Below, piece after piece: positions 15,598 to 22,776 of a stretch of 25,973 nt of DNA. The notes beneath the pieces are model-generated. The model was not told where the DNA came from. It saw only the letters and a program-made list of their open reading frames with translations, and did not search any database. Position 1 is the stretch's first letter, and every line of letters begins with the position of its first letter. The position numbers were made by a program, and so were the translations under genes. The stretch lies in assembly GCA_964549735.1 (NCBI GenBank), contig CAZJWO010000048.1, positions 1-25,973 of the forward strand, given 5' to 3'. Source of the DNA: Glo-17 sp964549735 (GTDB taxonomy: Bacteria; Krumholzibacteriota; Krumholzibacteriia; LZORAL124-64-63).

Positions 15598-16457
15598 TGG
15601 GCGCGGCGGCGGACCGCCCGCTCGGCGTGTTCGATTCCGGTCTCGGCGGGTTGACCGTCCTGCGCGCGCTGCACGAGCGTTTGCCGGCCGAGGACATCAT
15701 CTACTTCGGCGACACCGCCCGCGTGCCATACGGCACCAAGGGAGCGCGCACGGTCCAGGCCTTCGCCTGGCAGGACGCGCGTTTCCTGACCGGTCTGGGC
15801 GTCAAGATGGTGGTCGTCGCCTGCAATACCGCCAGCGCGTTCGCGCTGGACGACCTCGCCGCGCGCTTGCCGGTGCCCGTGCTCGGCGTGATCGACCCCG
15901 GCGTCGAGGCCGCGCTCGCGCTGACCCGCGGCGGGCCGATCGGCGTGATCGGAACGCGCGGCACGATCGCCTCGGGACGTTATCAGGCCCGGCTCGCGGA
16001 GGCTCTGCCGGCGGCGCGCGTCCTGGCGCGGCCGTGTCCGCTGTTCGTCTCGCTGGTCGAAGAGGATCTGACCGAACACGCGTTGACCGAGATCGCCTGC
16101 GCCGAGTACCTGACCGACCTGCGGGCCGCCGGGGTCGACACCTTGATCCTGGGCTGCACACATTATCCCTTGCTCAAACCCGCCATCGGGCGCTTCATGG
16201 GACCGGCGGTGCGCCTGGTCGATTCGGCCGAGGCGCTGGCCGCCGCTGCGACGCAGCGCTTGCGCGACTGCGGCCTGCTGCGCGCGGGCGGCGGCGCGGG
16301 GCGGCTCAGCTTCTACCTCAGCGACATCCCCTGGACCTTCGCCGAGGTGGGCGCGCGGTTCCTCGGCGAAGCGATCGGCGAGGTCCGCACGGTGAATCTC
16401 GATGAACTGGAGGCCGAGGGCCGCCTGCCGGCGGTGCGAAAGGACGTGGCGACATGA
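15597..16457 (+). CDS. murI: Glutamate racemase MurI
   Basis: 286 aa. I place the start at GTG 15597, which overlaps the GerMN stop by one base and has GGAGG eight bases upstream; an ATG-initiated reading from 14871 would run through another gene and is rejected. Motifs: PLGVFDSGLGGLTVL at the start (Asp13, Ser14), catalytic Cys76 in ACNTAS and catalytic Cys187 in LGCTHYPLL, with YFGDTARVPYG (36-46) binding the substrate. It interconverts L- and D-glutamate for the second residue of the peptidoglycan stem peptide, cytoplasmic. The last residue codons overlap the rph start (ATGA). Within an operon devoted partly to peptidoglycan metabolism. Confidence 0.96.
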   Translation: MGAAADRPLGVFDSGLGGLTVLRALHERLPAEDIIYFGDTARVPYGTKGARTVQAFAWQDARFLTGLGVKMVVVACNTASAFALDDLAARLPVPVLGVIDPGVEAALALTRGGPIGVIGTRGTIASGRYQARLAEALPAARVLARPCPLFVSLVEEDLTEHALTEIACAEYLTDLRAAGVDTLILGCTHYPLLKPAIGRFMGPAVRLVDSAEALAAAATQRLRDCGLLRAGGGAGRLSFYLSDIPWTFAEVGARFLGEAIGEVRTVNLDELEAEGRLPAVRKDVAT

Positions 16458-17176
16458 GCGAACGCAGCGGCGGCCGCAGCGCGACCCAGCTCCGAGCGAC
16501 GCGCATCACGCGCGACTATCTGCCGCACGCGGAGGGGTCGTGCCTCATCGAGATGGGCAACACCCACGTCATCTGCACGGCGTCGATCAGCCACGGCGTG
16601 CCGCGCTGGCTCAAGACGTCCGGCCAGGGCTGGGTGACCGCGGAGTACGGCATGCTGCCGCGTTCGACCGAGGAGCGCATGCGGCGCGAGGCGGCGGGCG
16701 CCGGCGGTCAGAGCGGGCGCACGATGGAGATCCAGCGCTTGATCGGGCGCGCGCTGCGCACGGTCACCGACCTGCACGCGCTCGGCGAGCTGACCGTCAC
16801 GCTCGACTGCGACGTGCTGCGCGCCGACGGCGGCACCCGCTGCGCGGCGATCAACGGCGCAGCGGTCGCGCTGTGGGACGCGCTGGACCGCTTGCAGCTG
16901 CGGAAGCATCCGATGCGCTCCCTGGTGGGCGCGATCAGCCTGGGCGTCGTCGAGGGGACCATCCTGATGGACCTCGACTACCGCGAGGACTCGACGGCCG
17001 AGACGGACATGAACGTCGTCATGGCCGAGGGCGGCGGACTCATCGAGATCCAGGGGACCGCCGAACGGGCTCCCTTCGCGCGCGAACAGCTCGAGCGCAT
17101 GCTGGATCTCTCGGCGGCGGCCATCGCGAGGATCAACGAGCTGCAGCGCAAGGTGCTCGCCGCCGGAGCCGCCTGA
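16454..17176 (+). CDS. rph: Ribonuclease PH
   Basis: 240 aa, full length. The PH-domain signatures are intact: a strand with GNTHVICTASI, GWVTAEYGMLPRSTEERMRRE (the tRNA and phosphate binding region), SGRTMEIQRLIGRALR (phosphate-binding Arg), CDVLRADGGTR (119-129) and DLDYREDSTAETDMN (173-187) with the metal-binding aspartates. A hexameric phosphorolytic 3'-5' exoribonuclease that trims tRNA precursor 3' ends, relevant since all five tRNAs here encode CCA. Its ATG overlaps the murI stop by four bases. The rph-rdgB order that follows is a common bacterial pairing. Confidence 0.97.
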   Translation: MSERSGGRSATQLRATRITRDYLPHAEGSCLIEMGNTHVICTASISHGVPRWLKTSGQGWVTAEYGMLPRSTEERMRREAAGAGGQSGRTMEIQRLIGRALRTVTDLHALGELTVTLDCDVLRADGGTRCAAINGAAVALWDALDRLQLRKHPMRSLVGAISLGVVEGTILMDLDYREDSTAETDMNVVMAEGGGLIEIQGTAERAPFAREQLERMLDLSAAAIARINELQRKVLAAGAA

Positions 17177-17228
17177 GCCGCCGAGCCGTCACTGCCGGAC
17201 GCCGTGGCGTCCGTTGCCGGAGGTCGCC

Positions 17229-18260
17229 ATGAACGTCGCCACGCGCACCGTCGTGCTGGCCAGCCGCAACCCGGACAAGCTGCGCGAGCTGCGCGAGATC
17301 TGCGCCGGCTTGCCGTTGCGCGTCGTCGCGAGCGCCGACTTCCCGGGCCTGCCCGAGGTCATCGAGGACGGCACGACCGCGCTCGGCAACGCGACGCGCA
17401 AGGCCCTGGTGGCCGCCGCGTACACCGGCGAGATCGCCGTCGCCGATGACACGACGTTCCAGGTCCGCGCGCTCGGCGGCGTGCCCGACGTCTTCGCCTC
17501 GCGTTTCGCCGGTCCCCAGGCCAGCTACGCCGACAACGCCGAGCTGGTCCTGGATCTCATGCGCAACATGCCGGACGATGCGCGCGACGCGCGCTTCGAG
17601 ACGAGCATGGTGTGGATCGATCCGCGGCCGCCGGTTGGCCTGCAAGCGCGCGAGATAGGCCCGGTGCAGGCGGCCTGGCTGCACAATCCGTTCGCGCGAT
17701 CGATCGGCCTGGCGCCCCACGTTGACGCCGACGCCTACTGGAACGAACTCGGCGACCGGCGGCGCGTCTGGGCCGATTACCGCGCCAGCCTGAGCGTGCT
17801 GCCGCCGGGTTGGGGCCTCGACCGCGAGCGCGTGTTTGCGATCATCGACCGCCTGGTGGCGCCCTTCCTGGCGGGCGGCCGTCCGGCGGACGCGCCGCCC
17901 GCGGCCGTGCGCGTGCCCGATACGCGCCTGTGGCTGGCTGCCGGACCGGACGATCCCAATCCGCCGCCGACGCTGGTCGCCCCGGCGGGACTGCCCGCCG
18001 ACGCGCCCGGACGCGCCACGAGCGGTCCCATCTGGTTCGAACTGGCCGCCGCCGGCCGCCTGCTCGGCCGCGTGGGGCAGGAGCCTCTGGGCAGCGGGGG
18101 ATTCGGGTACGACCCGATCTTCATCCCCGCCGGCCTGGAGCGAACCCTCGCCGAGCTGGCGCCCGCGGAGAAGCACGCCATCAGCCACCGCGCCCGGGCC
18201 ATGCGGCGTCTGGCCGAAACCGCCGCGCGCGTCTACGACATGGCCGAGGCGAATGTGTAA
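17229..18260 (+). CDS. rdgB: RdgB/HAM1-family non-canonical purine NTP pyrophosphatase with a large internal insertion
   Basis: 343 aa, against about 195-205 for usual RdgB. GGAGG five bases upstream supports the ATG at 17229 rather than one at 17214. The N-terminal part is canonical: VVLASRNPDKLRELRE (8-23), AVADDTTFQVRALGGVPDVFASRFAG (catalytic acidic pair Asp73/Asp74; the usual S-G-L after it is T-T-F). The C-terminal part returns to the family at GSGGFGYDPIF (288-298) and EKHAISHRARA (314-324). Between about 131 and 265 is an insert with no match I recognise, rich in Pro, Ala, Trp and Asp; the frame stays open and codon use is unchanged, so it is not a frameshift artefact. Expected to hydrolyse ITP, dITP and XTP to monophosphates plus pyrophosphate. 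Last gene of the operon. Confidence 0.9.
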   Translation: MNVATRTVVLASRNPDKLRELREICAGLPLRVVASADFPGLPEVIEDGTTALGNATRKALVAAAYTGEIAVADDTTFQVRALGGVPDVFASRFAGPQASYADNAELVLDLMRNMPDDARDARFETSMVWIDPRPPVGLQAREIGPVQAAWLHNPFARSIGLAPHVDADAYWNELGDRRRVWADYRASLSVLPPGWGLDRERVFAIIDRLVAPFLAGGRPADAPPAAVRVPDTRLWLAAGPDDPNPPPTLVAPAGLPADAPGRATSGPIWFELAAAGRLLGRVGQEPLGSGGFGYDPIFIPAGLERTLAELAPAEKHAISHRARAMRRLAETAARVYDMAEANV

Positions 18261-18297
18261 CCGTGCCTAGTCGCCGGCCCCGAAGCGTCGGCCTGCA

Positions 18298-18326
18298 TTG
18301 ACAACCGGGGCGCCGACTTCTATCAA
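18298..18326 (+). promoter_or_regulatory. Promoter of tRNA-Pro
   Basis: TTGACA (18298-18303), 17-base spacer, TATCAA (18321-18326), about 72 bases before the tRNA. Perfect -35, four of six at -10. Confidence 0.55.
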
Positions 18327-18397
18327 TTCCTGGCGCGCGAGCCTGCCGGCTGCCCGACGGCCGAGGCCGGGCCTGCGGGCACGGATCCTGCCCTGGT

Positions 18398-18474
<77 letters not shown>

Positions 18475-18495
18475 TGCCGCACCGGCCGTGCCCTC

Positions 18496-18524
18496 TTGAC
18501 ACCGGCTGGCGGCACTGCCATTAT
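18496..18524 (+). promoter_or_regulatory. Promoter of the tRNA-Arg / tRNA-His unit
   Basis: TTGACA (18496-18501), 17-base spacer, CATTAT (18519-18524), about 31 bases before tRNA-Arg. Perfect -35, four of six at -10. Confidence 0.55.
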
Positions 18525-18555
18525 TCGCCTTCCGCTCGGTGCGGACGCGAATGGT

Positions 18556-18632
18556 GCGCCCGTAGCTCAGCTGGATAGAGCAGTGGACTTCTAATCCACA
18601 GGTCGCAGGTTCGAGTCCTGCCGGGCGTGCCA
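18556..18632 (+). tRNA. tRNA-Arg (anticodon TCT)
   Basis: 77 nt with encoded CCA, discriminator G. Acceptor GCGCCCG/CGGGCGT, so the terminal pair is a G-U wobble; anticodon stem GTGGA/TCCAC with loop CTTCTAA giving TCT; T-arm GCAGG-TTCGAGT-CCTGC. Reads AGA. Confidence 0.97.
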
Positions 18633-18651
18633 GGTTGCTCGGTTTTCTGGT

Positions 18652-18728
18652 GGTGGATGTAGCTCAGCTGGCAGAGCCCCTGGTTGTGGTCCAGGTGGTC
18701 GTGGGTTCGAATCCCATCATCCACCCCA
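18652..18728 (+). tRNA. tRNA-His (anticodon GTG)
   Basis: The acceptor GTGGATG/CATCCAC is preceded by an encoded G (18652) opposite discriminator C, the G-1:C73 identity element of tRNA-His. Anticodon stem CCTGG/CCAGG with loop TTGTGGT giving GTG; T-arm GTGGG-TTCGAAT-CCCAT; CCA encoded. Only 19 bases after tRNA-Arg, so one transcript. Confidence 0.97.
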
Positions 18729-18770
18729 GTTCCTTTTCTCCGCGGACGCCGTGTTCCGCGGCCCTGCACG

Positions 18771-18797
18771 ACGGCCTGTCATCTGCAGGCCGTTTCT
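18771..18797 (+). terminator. Hairpin terminator candidate after tRNA-His
   Basis: ACGGCCTG (18771-18778) and CAGGCCGT (18786-18793) form a perfect 8-bp stem with a 7-base loop, followed by the short T tract of GTTTCT. A second perfect hairpin, CCGCGGA/TCCGCGG (18740-18761), lies just before it. The T-run is short, so the call is moderate. Confidence 0.5.
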
Positions 18798-18864
18798 GCT
18801 AAGGTACCTCCCATGCAATCGGCGGCCGCGCGCGCGGTCGGCCACAACCATCCAGGAGGATCCG

Positions 18865-19353
18865 ATGGCTGGCGTGAACAAGGTCATCCTGATCGGCAAT
18901 CTCGGCGCCGATCCCGAGGTCAAGTACACTCCCCAGGGCAACGTGCCGGTCGCCAACCTGCGCGTGGCGACCACCGAACGCTGGCAGGACCGCGCCAGCG
19001 GGGAGTGGCAGGAGAAGACCGAGTGGCACCGCGTCGTGGCCTGGCGCGGCCTGGCCGAGCGCGCCCAGCGCTTCCTGCGCAAGGGCAAGCAGGTCTACAT
19101 CGAGGGCCGGCTCGAGACGCGCAAGTGGCAGGACCGCGACGGCAACGACCGCTACACCACCGAGGTCATCGCCCGGCAGCTCATGATCCTCGGCCGCCGC
19201 GAGGAGGGCGAAGGCGACTTCGCGGGCGCGGGCGCGGGTGCGGGCGCCGGCGCGAACCGCGCCGGTGGCCAGGAGTACGGGGGCGGCGACAGCTTCAGCC
19301 CCCCGCCGATGGACCCCACCGGCCCGATGGACGACGACGACCTGCCGTTCTGA
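18865..19353 (+). CDS. ssb: Single-stranded DNA-binding protein
   Basis: 162 aa, standard bacterial SSB. OB-fold residues 1-110 begin NKVILIGNLGADPEVKYTPQ and include NLRVATTERWQD, EWHRVVAWRGLAERAQRFL and KGKQVYIEGRLETRKWQD; then a Gly/Ala-rich linker (GAGAGAGAGAN near 120) and the acidic interaction tip DDDDLPF at the C-terminus, which recruits replication and repair proteins. Binds ssDNA as a tetramer during replication, recombination and repair. AGGAGGA four bases upstream fixes the ATG at 18865. A longer in-frame reading from 18751 is not needed. It is followed by a strong hairpin and converges on nth. Confidence 0.97.
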   Translation: MAGVNKVILIGNLGADPEVKYTPQGNVPVANLRVATTERWQDRASGEWQEKTEWHRVVAWRGLAERAQRFLRKGKQVYIEGRLETRKWQDRDGNDRYTTEVIARQLMILGRREEGEGDFAGAGAGAGAGANRAGGQEYGGGDSFSPPPMDPTGPMDDDDLPF

Positions 19354-19392
19354 GCGGGCGTCTGGCTGACGCAGACCGCTGACGACGCGGAG

Positions 19393-19420
19393 CGGGCCGC
19401 CCTGGCCGGGGCGGCCCGTC
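19393..19420. terminator. GC-rich hairpin between ssb and nth
   Basis: CGGGCCGCCC (19393-19402) and GGGCGGCCCG (19409-19418) form a perfect 10-bp stem with a 6-base loop, sitting in the convergent gap. It lacks a proper T-run on either strand, so it may be a bidirectional, U-poor terminator of the kind seen in high-GC genomes. Confidence 0.5.
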
Positions 19421-19425
19421 GTTCA

Positions 19426-20067
19426 TCAGCCGCGCGTCTCGCACCACTGGTAGATCGGGCAGCGGTCGCAGAGCGGCCGGCGCGCGCGGCAGGTCTGGCG
19501 GCCGTGGTCGATGATCAGGTGCGTGAAGTCGCGCCAGTCCGACCGCGGGACCACCTCGTTGAGCTGCCGCTCCGCCGGGACGGGATCGGGCGTGTCGGTC
19601 AGGCCGAGCTTCAACGCGACGCGGCTGACGTGGGTGTCGACGACGACGCCGTCGGGCCGACGCCAGATCTCGCCCAGCACGACGTTGGCCGTCTTGCGCC
19701 CGACGCCGGGCAGGCACACGAGCTGCTCGATGCGCCCGGGGACCTCGCCGCCGTGGTCGGCGATGATCGCCCGCGCCGCGCCCTGCAGGCTGCGCGCCTT
19801 GTTGCGGTAGAAGCCGGTCGAGCGCACGGCGTCCTCGATCGCGTCGAGGGGCGCCTCGGCGACGTCGCGCAGCGTCGGGAACGCCGCGAAGAACAGCGGC
19901 GTGACCTGGTTGACCCGCGCGTCGGTGCACTGGGCCGAGAGGATCGTCGCGACCAGGAGCTGCCAGGGATCCTGGTGCTCCAGGCTGCAGCCGCTGTCGG
20001 GGAAGACCTCGCGCAGGCGGGCGATGATCTTGACGGCGCGCTGGCGGCGCGTGCGCAGGCTCAGCAT
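19426..20067 (-). CDS. nth: Endonuclease III (DNA glycosylase/AP lyase)
   Basis: 213 aa from the ATG at 20067, the normal length; an in-frame extension to 20178 has no homologous content. The helix-hairpin-helix LPGVGRKTA (119-127) contains the catalytic Lys125, the catalytic Asp144 is in VVDTHVSRV, and the [4Fe-4S] loop has the exact Cys193-x6-Cys200-x2-Cys203-x5-Cys209 spacing. TILSAQCTDARVNQV (41-55) is the usual early signature. It excises oxidised pyrimidines and nicks abasic sites in base excision repair. The upstream Shine-Dalgarno is poor (GAGGCGAG-like). No repair operon around it. Confidence 0.96.
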   Translation of the reverse strand: MLSLRTRRQRAVKIIARLREVFPDSGCSLEHQDPWQLLVATILSAQCTDARVNQVTPLFFAAFPTLRDVAEAPLDAIEDAVRSTGFYRNKARSLQGAARAIIADHGGEVPGRIEQLVCLPGVGRKTANVVLGEIWRRPDGVVVDTHVSRVALKLGLTDTPDPVPAERQLNEVVPRSDWRDFTHLIIDHGRQTCRARRPLCDRCPIYQWCETRG

Positions 20068-20215
20068 GGGTGTCTCGCCTCGGGCCGCGCCGGCGAAGGT
20101 CCGTGCCGGTGGCCGCGGTGTTGGCGTGTTCGCGCGGTGCGGAACTCGATTCCAGCGCCGGCGTTCAACGCCGCGCACGGAGGCCCGCCGGGGCCCCGGA
20201 ACGACCCGCCGCGGC

Positions 20216-20244
20216 TTGACACCTGCGGGCCCCGGTACTAGAAT
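20216..20244 (+). promoter_or_regulatory. Promoter of tRNA-Lys
   Basis: TTGACA (20216-20221), 17-base spacer, TAGAAT (20239-20244): six of six and five of six matches to the vegetative consensus. Transcription would begin near 20252, giving a leader of about 100 bases before the tRNA. The rest of 20068-20350 holds no gene that I can see. Confidence 0.7.
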
Positions 20245-20350
20245 ACGGCGCGCACGACGCAGACCAGTGTCCTCGACCCGACAGGTTACACGGCCTGCGC
20301 TACCGTCACAAGGACGGGCAGGTCGTTTTTCTACGACCGCGATATCGGGT

Positions 20351-20426
<76 letters not shown>

Positions 20427-20433
20427 ATAGAAT

Positions 20434-20472
20434 CAAGGGGCTGCGCGGAGAGCGTGGCCCCTTGGTTTTTTT
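20434..20472 (+). terminator. Intrinsic terminator of tRNA-Lys
   Basis: CAAGGGGC (20434-20441) pairs perfectly with GCCCCTTG (20457-20464), 15-base loop, followed after one G by seven T residues (20466-20472). The clearest rho-independent terminator in the window. Confidence 0.9.
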
Positions 20473-20537
20473 ACGCGGCGCGACGTTGGCGCCGCAGTGT
20501 AGCTGTTCCAAATCATTTGATCTACGTCCGAACTATC

Positions 20538-20567
20538 TTGATTCCGCCGATTCATTCGTGATAGGAT
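20538..20567 (+). promoter_or_regulatory. Possible promoter of the lipoprotein gene
   Basis: TTGATT (20538-20543), 18-base spacer, TAGGAT (20562-20567), about 90 bases before the ATG at 20658, in an AT-richer stretch. Confidence 0.35.
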
Positions 20568-20657
20568 CGCGGCCGTGATACCGATATCGCAGTATGAGTG
20601 GCTTCGGATTGGCGGTTGCGGACATTCTTCGCCTCGGCTTCCAGGGGGTTGATTCCA

Positions 20658-21023
20658 ATGTCATTACAATCTCATCGAGCAGTCGTGCTCCTGTTGGGGG
20701 CGTTGGTCCTTGCTAGTGGATGTGGCAAGAACGACCCCAGTCGACCCGATACGATGCCCGAGCCGGAGGTAGTTCTCGCCGAGGAATCGGTCGTATTGAA
20801 ACCTGAAGATGCGCCCGGTGCGCTGCTCGAGTATACCGAAATTGGCGATACCACGATAACGCAGAATTATGTGGAAGCGCAGAACATCGGAGTCGGTAGT
20901 GTTCTGGCGAGCGGAATAACACCTCAAGCTCCTCAGGGATTTCTGCGCAAGGTCACGGTCCGCCAGCCGGTACTGCACATACCCGCGCTGCACGAGCCTC
21001 TGACTGGGAATTTCGTCCCGTGA
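20658..21023 (+). CDS. Small lipoprotein of unknown function
   Basis: 121 aa from the ATG at 20658, preceded by AGGGGGT. A type II signal peptide is visible: short charged start, hydrophobic VVLLLGALVLA, lipobox LASGC with the lipidated Cys22, then polar KNDPSRPD. The mature part is short, acidic near its start (PEPEVVLAEESVVLKPEDAPG) and has no domain I recognise. The residue after the cysteine is Gly, which gives no inner-membrane retention signal by the E. coli rule. Base composition is clearly lower in GC than the housekeeping genes, as in the following gene, from which it is 93 bases distant on the same strand. No function should be assigned. Confidence 0.7.
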   Translation: MSLQSHRAVVLLLGALVLASGCGKNDPSRPDTMPEPEVVLAEESVVLKPEDAPGALLEYTEIGDTTITQNYVEAQNIGVGSVLASGITPQAPQGFLRKVTVRQPVLHIPALHEPLTGNFVP

Positions 21024-21116
21024 GTTCTGCTTCGTAATGGCTTACCGCGCCATAGCGCTTAACATTTGGGCCCTTTGCCCTTCGTCTCTGTCGTCACGCC
21101 CACAAGGAGGGCTCCC

Positions 21117-22697
21117 ATGCGTCTGATGTCCTCTTTCTTGTTGATCGCTGCCGTGGTCCTGGTGATCGGCGGCTCTCAGAAGCCTGGTTACCTGTCCGAG
21201 TATCAGGTGGACATCGAGGTGACCGTCACGCACGGCGGCGCGCCGCTTGAAGGCGCCGTGGTCAAGCTTGACCTGAACAATAACGGGATCTGGGAAGTGC
21301 ATTTTGGCGAGCCGCAGGCGGTCACCGGCACCGGCGGTCTTGCGAACTTCAACGACATCGTTTCCATCCAGATCCCGGGCGGTGACGATCCCACCGAGAT
21401 CATCGACTGGCATCCGTCTAGGATCTTGACGGGGAACCTGCGCGGTGCGGTGGGCGCGCGTGACGTGCAGTTCGACTTCGTACTGCCGGCGGGAATCGGC
21501 CGGGCGAACCTTTGTCTCTATGACATACGGGGGCGGCTTCTGGCCGGGACCGACGGCGTAAGCGATCTGGCGCTGGACGTGCCGGGCAGCTTGCCGTCGG
21601 GGGTGTACTTCGTACGTCTTAGCGCCGGCGCGATGGCGCCGGTTACGCATCGGATCACGAGCGTGGGGCAGCGGGCGCAGACCATCCGGGCCCGGCAATT
21701 GAGCGCTGCCGAGGCGGTCGCCGCGGGCTGGTTAGAGTCCCGCGCGCCGGCAGGTAAGCAGCGGAGCCGTGACGAGCGGCATCCGGTCACGATCATGGTT
21801 TCTCATGTCGATCACGGTGGAATGAACCAGGCGGAAACTGTGATCGCTGGATTGAATGAGTTCACCGTCGCCATACCTGTCTCACCGGAGAGCTTCGTCT
21901 ACATCCCGGCCGGTACGTTTGTAATGGGCAGTCCGGAGGATGAGCCGGGGCGTTATCCCAGCGATGGCCCGCAACACTTGGTCACCTTGACGAACGGTCT
22001 ATACATGTCCAAATACGAGGTGACAGAGGGTGTATGGTATCAAGTGATGGGAGGCCAAACGTCACCCCTACCTCAGCGAGCGAAAAAAGCAGTGAACTGG
22101 GACATGGCTGTTCAGTTCTGCAATGCGCTGTCAGTGCAGCAGGGCCTGACCCCGGCCTATACGATCTATGGTACCAATGGCAACGTAACTTGGAATCAGA
22201 GCGCAAACGGTTATCGTCTGCCGACAGAAGCCGAGTGGGAGTACGCTTGTAGGGCTGGCAGTACGACGGCGTTCGCAAACGGTGCGATCACGTATCCCGA
22301 CGGGTGTTCCCCGCTAGATCAGAATCTTAATGCGATTGGGTGGTATTGCGGCAACAGATACTCATGGGAGGTTCCCTCCATTGTCGGTCACAAGCAACCG
22401 AATGGCTGGGGTTTATATGATATGCACGGTAATGTATACGAGTGGGTCTGGTGTGGTTGGGGCCTATACACCGAGGATCCCGTTGTTGATCCGGTGCGAG
22501 ATGTAGAACCGGGCATGGGTCGGGTTCTTCGTGGCGGCGACGGGTGGAACTGGTCCCGGTCCTGCCGTTCAGCGAGCAGGACAGGGTTCGGCCCTACTGC
22601 CACAGAGGTAGAAGGATATGTGTTCGGCATACGGGTCGTAAGGTCGGTCCCGAACCCTCTACTGGGTACTATTAGTATAGAACCTGATCCAAGGTAG
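21117..22697 (+). CDS. Exported protein with internal FlgD/T9SS-like segment and C-terminal FGE/SUMF1-fold domain
   Basis: 526 aa from the ATG at 21117, chosen because AAGGAGGG lies seven bases upstream and a hydrophobic signal (residues 5-19) follows; the longer reading starts at TTG. Residues about 28-125 look like a beta-rich domain. Residues 128-172 (ANLCLYDIRGRLLAG...LPSGVYFVRLSAG) match the FlgD-Ig/T9SS sorting-like repeat, which normally sits at a C-terminus. Residues about 258-510 are a FGE-sulfatase (SUMF1/EgtB/PvdO) fold: YIPAGTFVMGSPEDE, GYRLPTEAEWEYACRAG, GLYDMHGNVYEWVW and GRVLRGGDGW. Near the end only Cys483 is present, so the paired active-site cysteines of true formylglycine-generating enzyme are missing. 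No sulfatase gene is nearby. Probably a surface or periplasmic protein of unknown activity. Confidence 0.8.
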   Translation: MRLMSSFLLIAAVVLVIGGSQKPGYLSEYQVDIEVTVTHGGAPLEGAVVKLDLNNNGIWEVHFGEPQAVTGTGGLANFNDIVSIQIPGGDDPTEIIDWHPSRILTGNLRGAVGARDVQFDFVLPAGIGRANLCLYDIRGRLLAGTDGVSDLALDVPGSLPSGVYFVRLSAGAMAPVTHRITSVGQRAQTIRARQLSAAEAVAAGWLESRAPAGKQRSRDERHPVTIMVSHVDHGGMNQAETVIAGLNEFTVAIPVSPESFVYIPAGTFVMGSPEDEPGRYPSDGPQHLVTLTNGLYMSKYEVTEGVWYQVMGGQTSPLPQRAKKAVNWDMAVQFCNALSVQQGLTPAYTIYGTNGNVTWNQSANGYRLPTEAEWEYACRAGSTTAFANGAITYPDGCSPLDQNLNAIGWYCGNRYSWEVPSIVGHKQPNGWGLYDMHGNVYEWVWCGWGLYTEDPVVDPVRDVEPGMGRVLRGGDGWNWSRSCRSASRTGFGPTATEVEGYVFGIRVVRSVPNPLLGTISIEPDPR

Positions 22698-22776
22698 GCT
22701 CGAGATCGTTGCTGACGGGTGTGAGTTCAAGGCTTCTCGAGTGGCCCTTCCTGAACCGATCCCCTGGGACTGATCA

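Noticed and set aside
21117..22697. True formylglycine-generating (sulfatase-activating) enzyme
   Set aside because: The C-terminal region has a single cysteine (Cys483) instead of the active-site pair, and no sulfatase gene is nearby.
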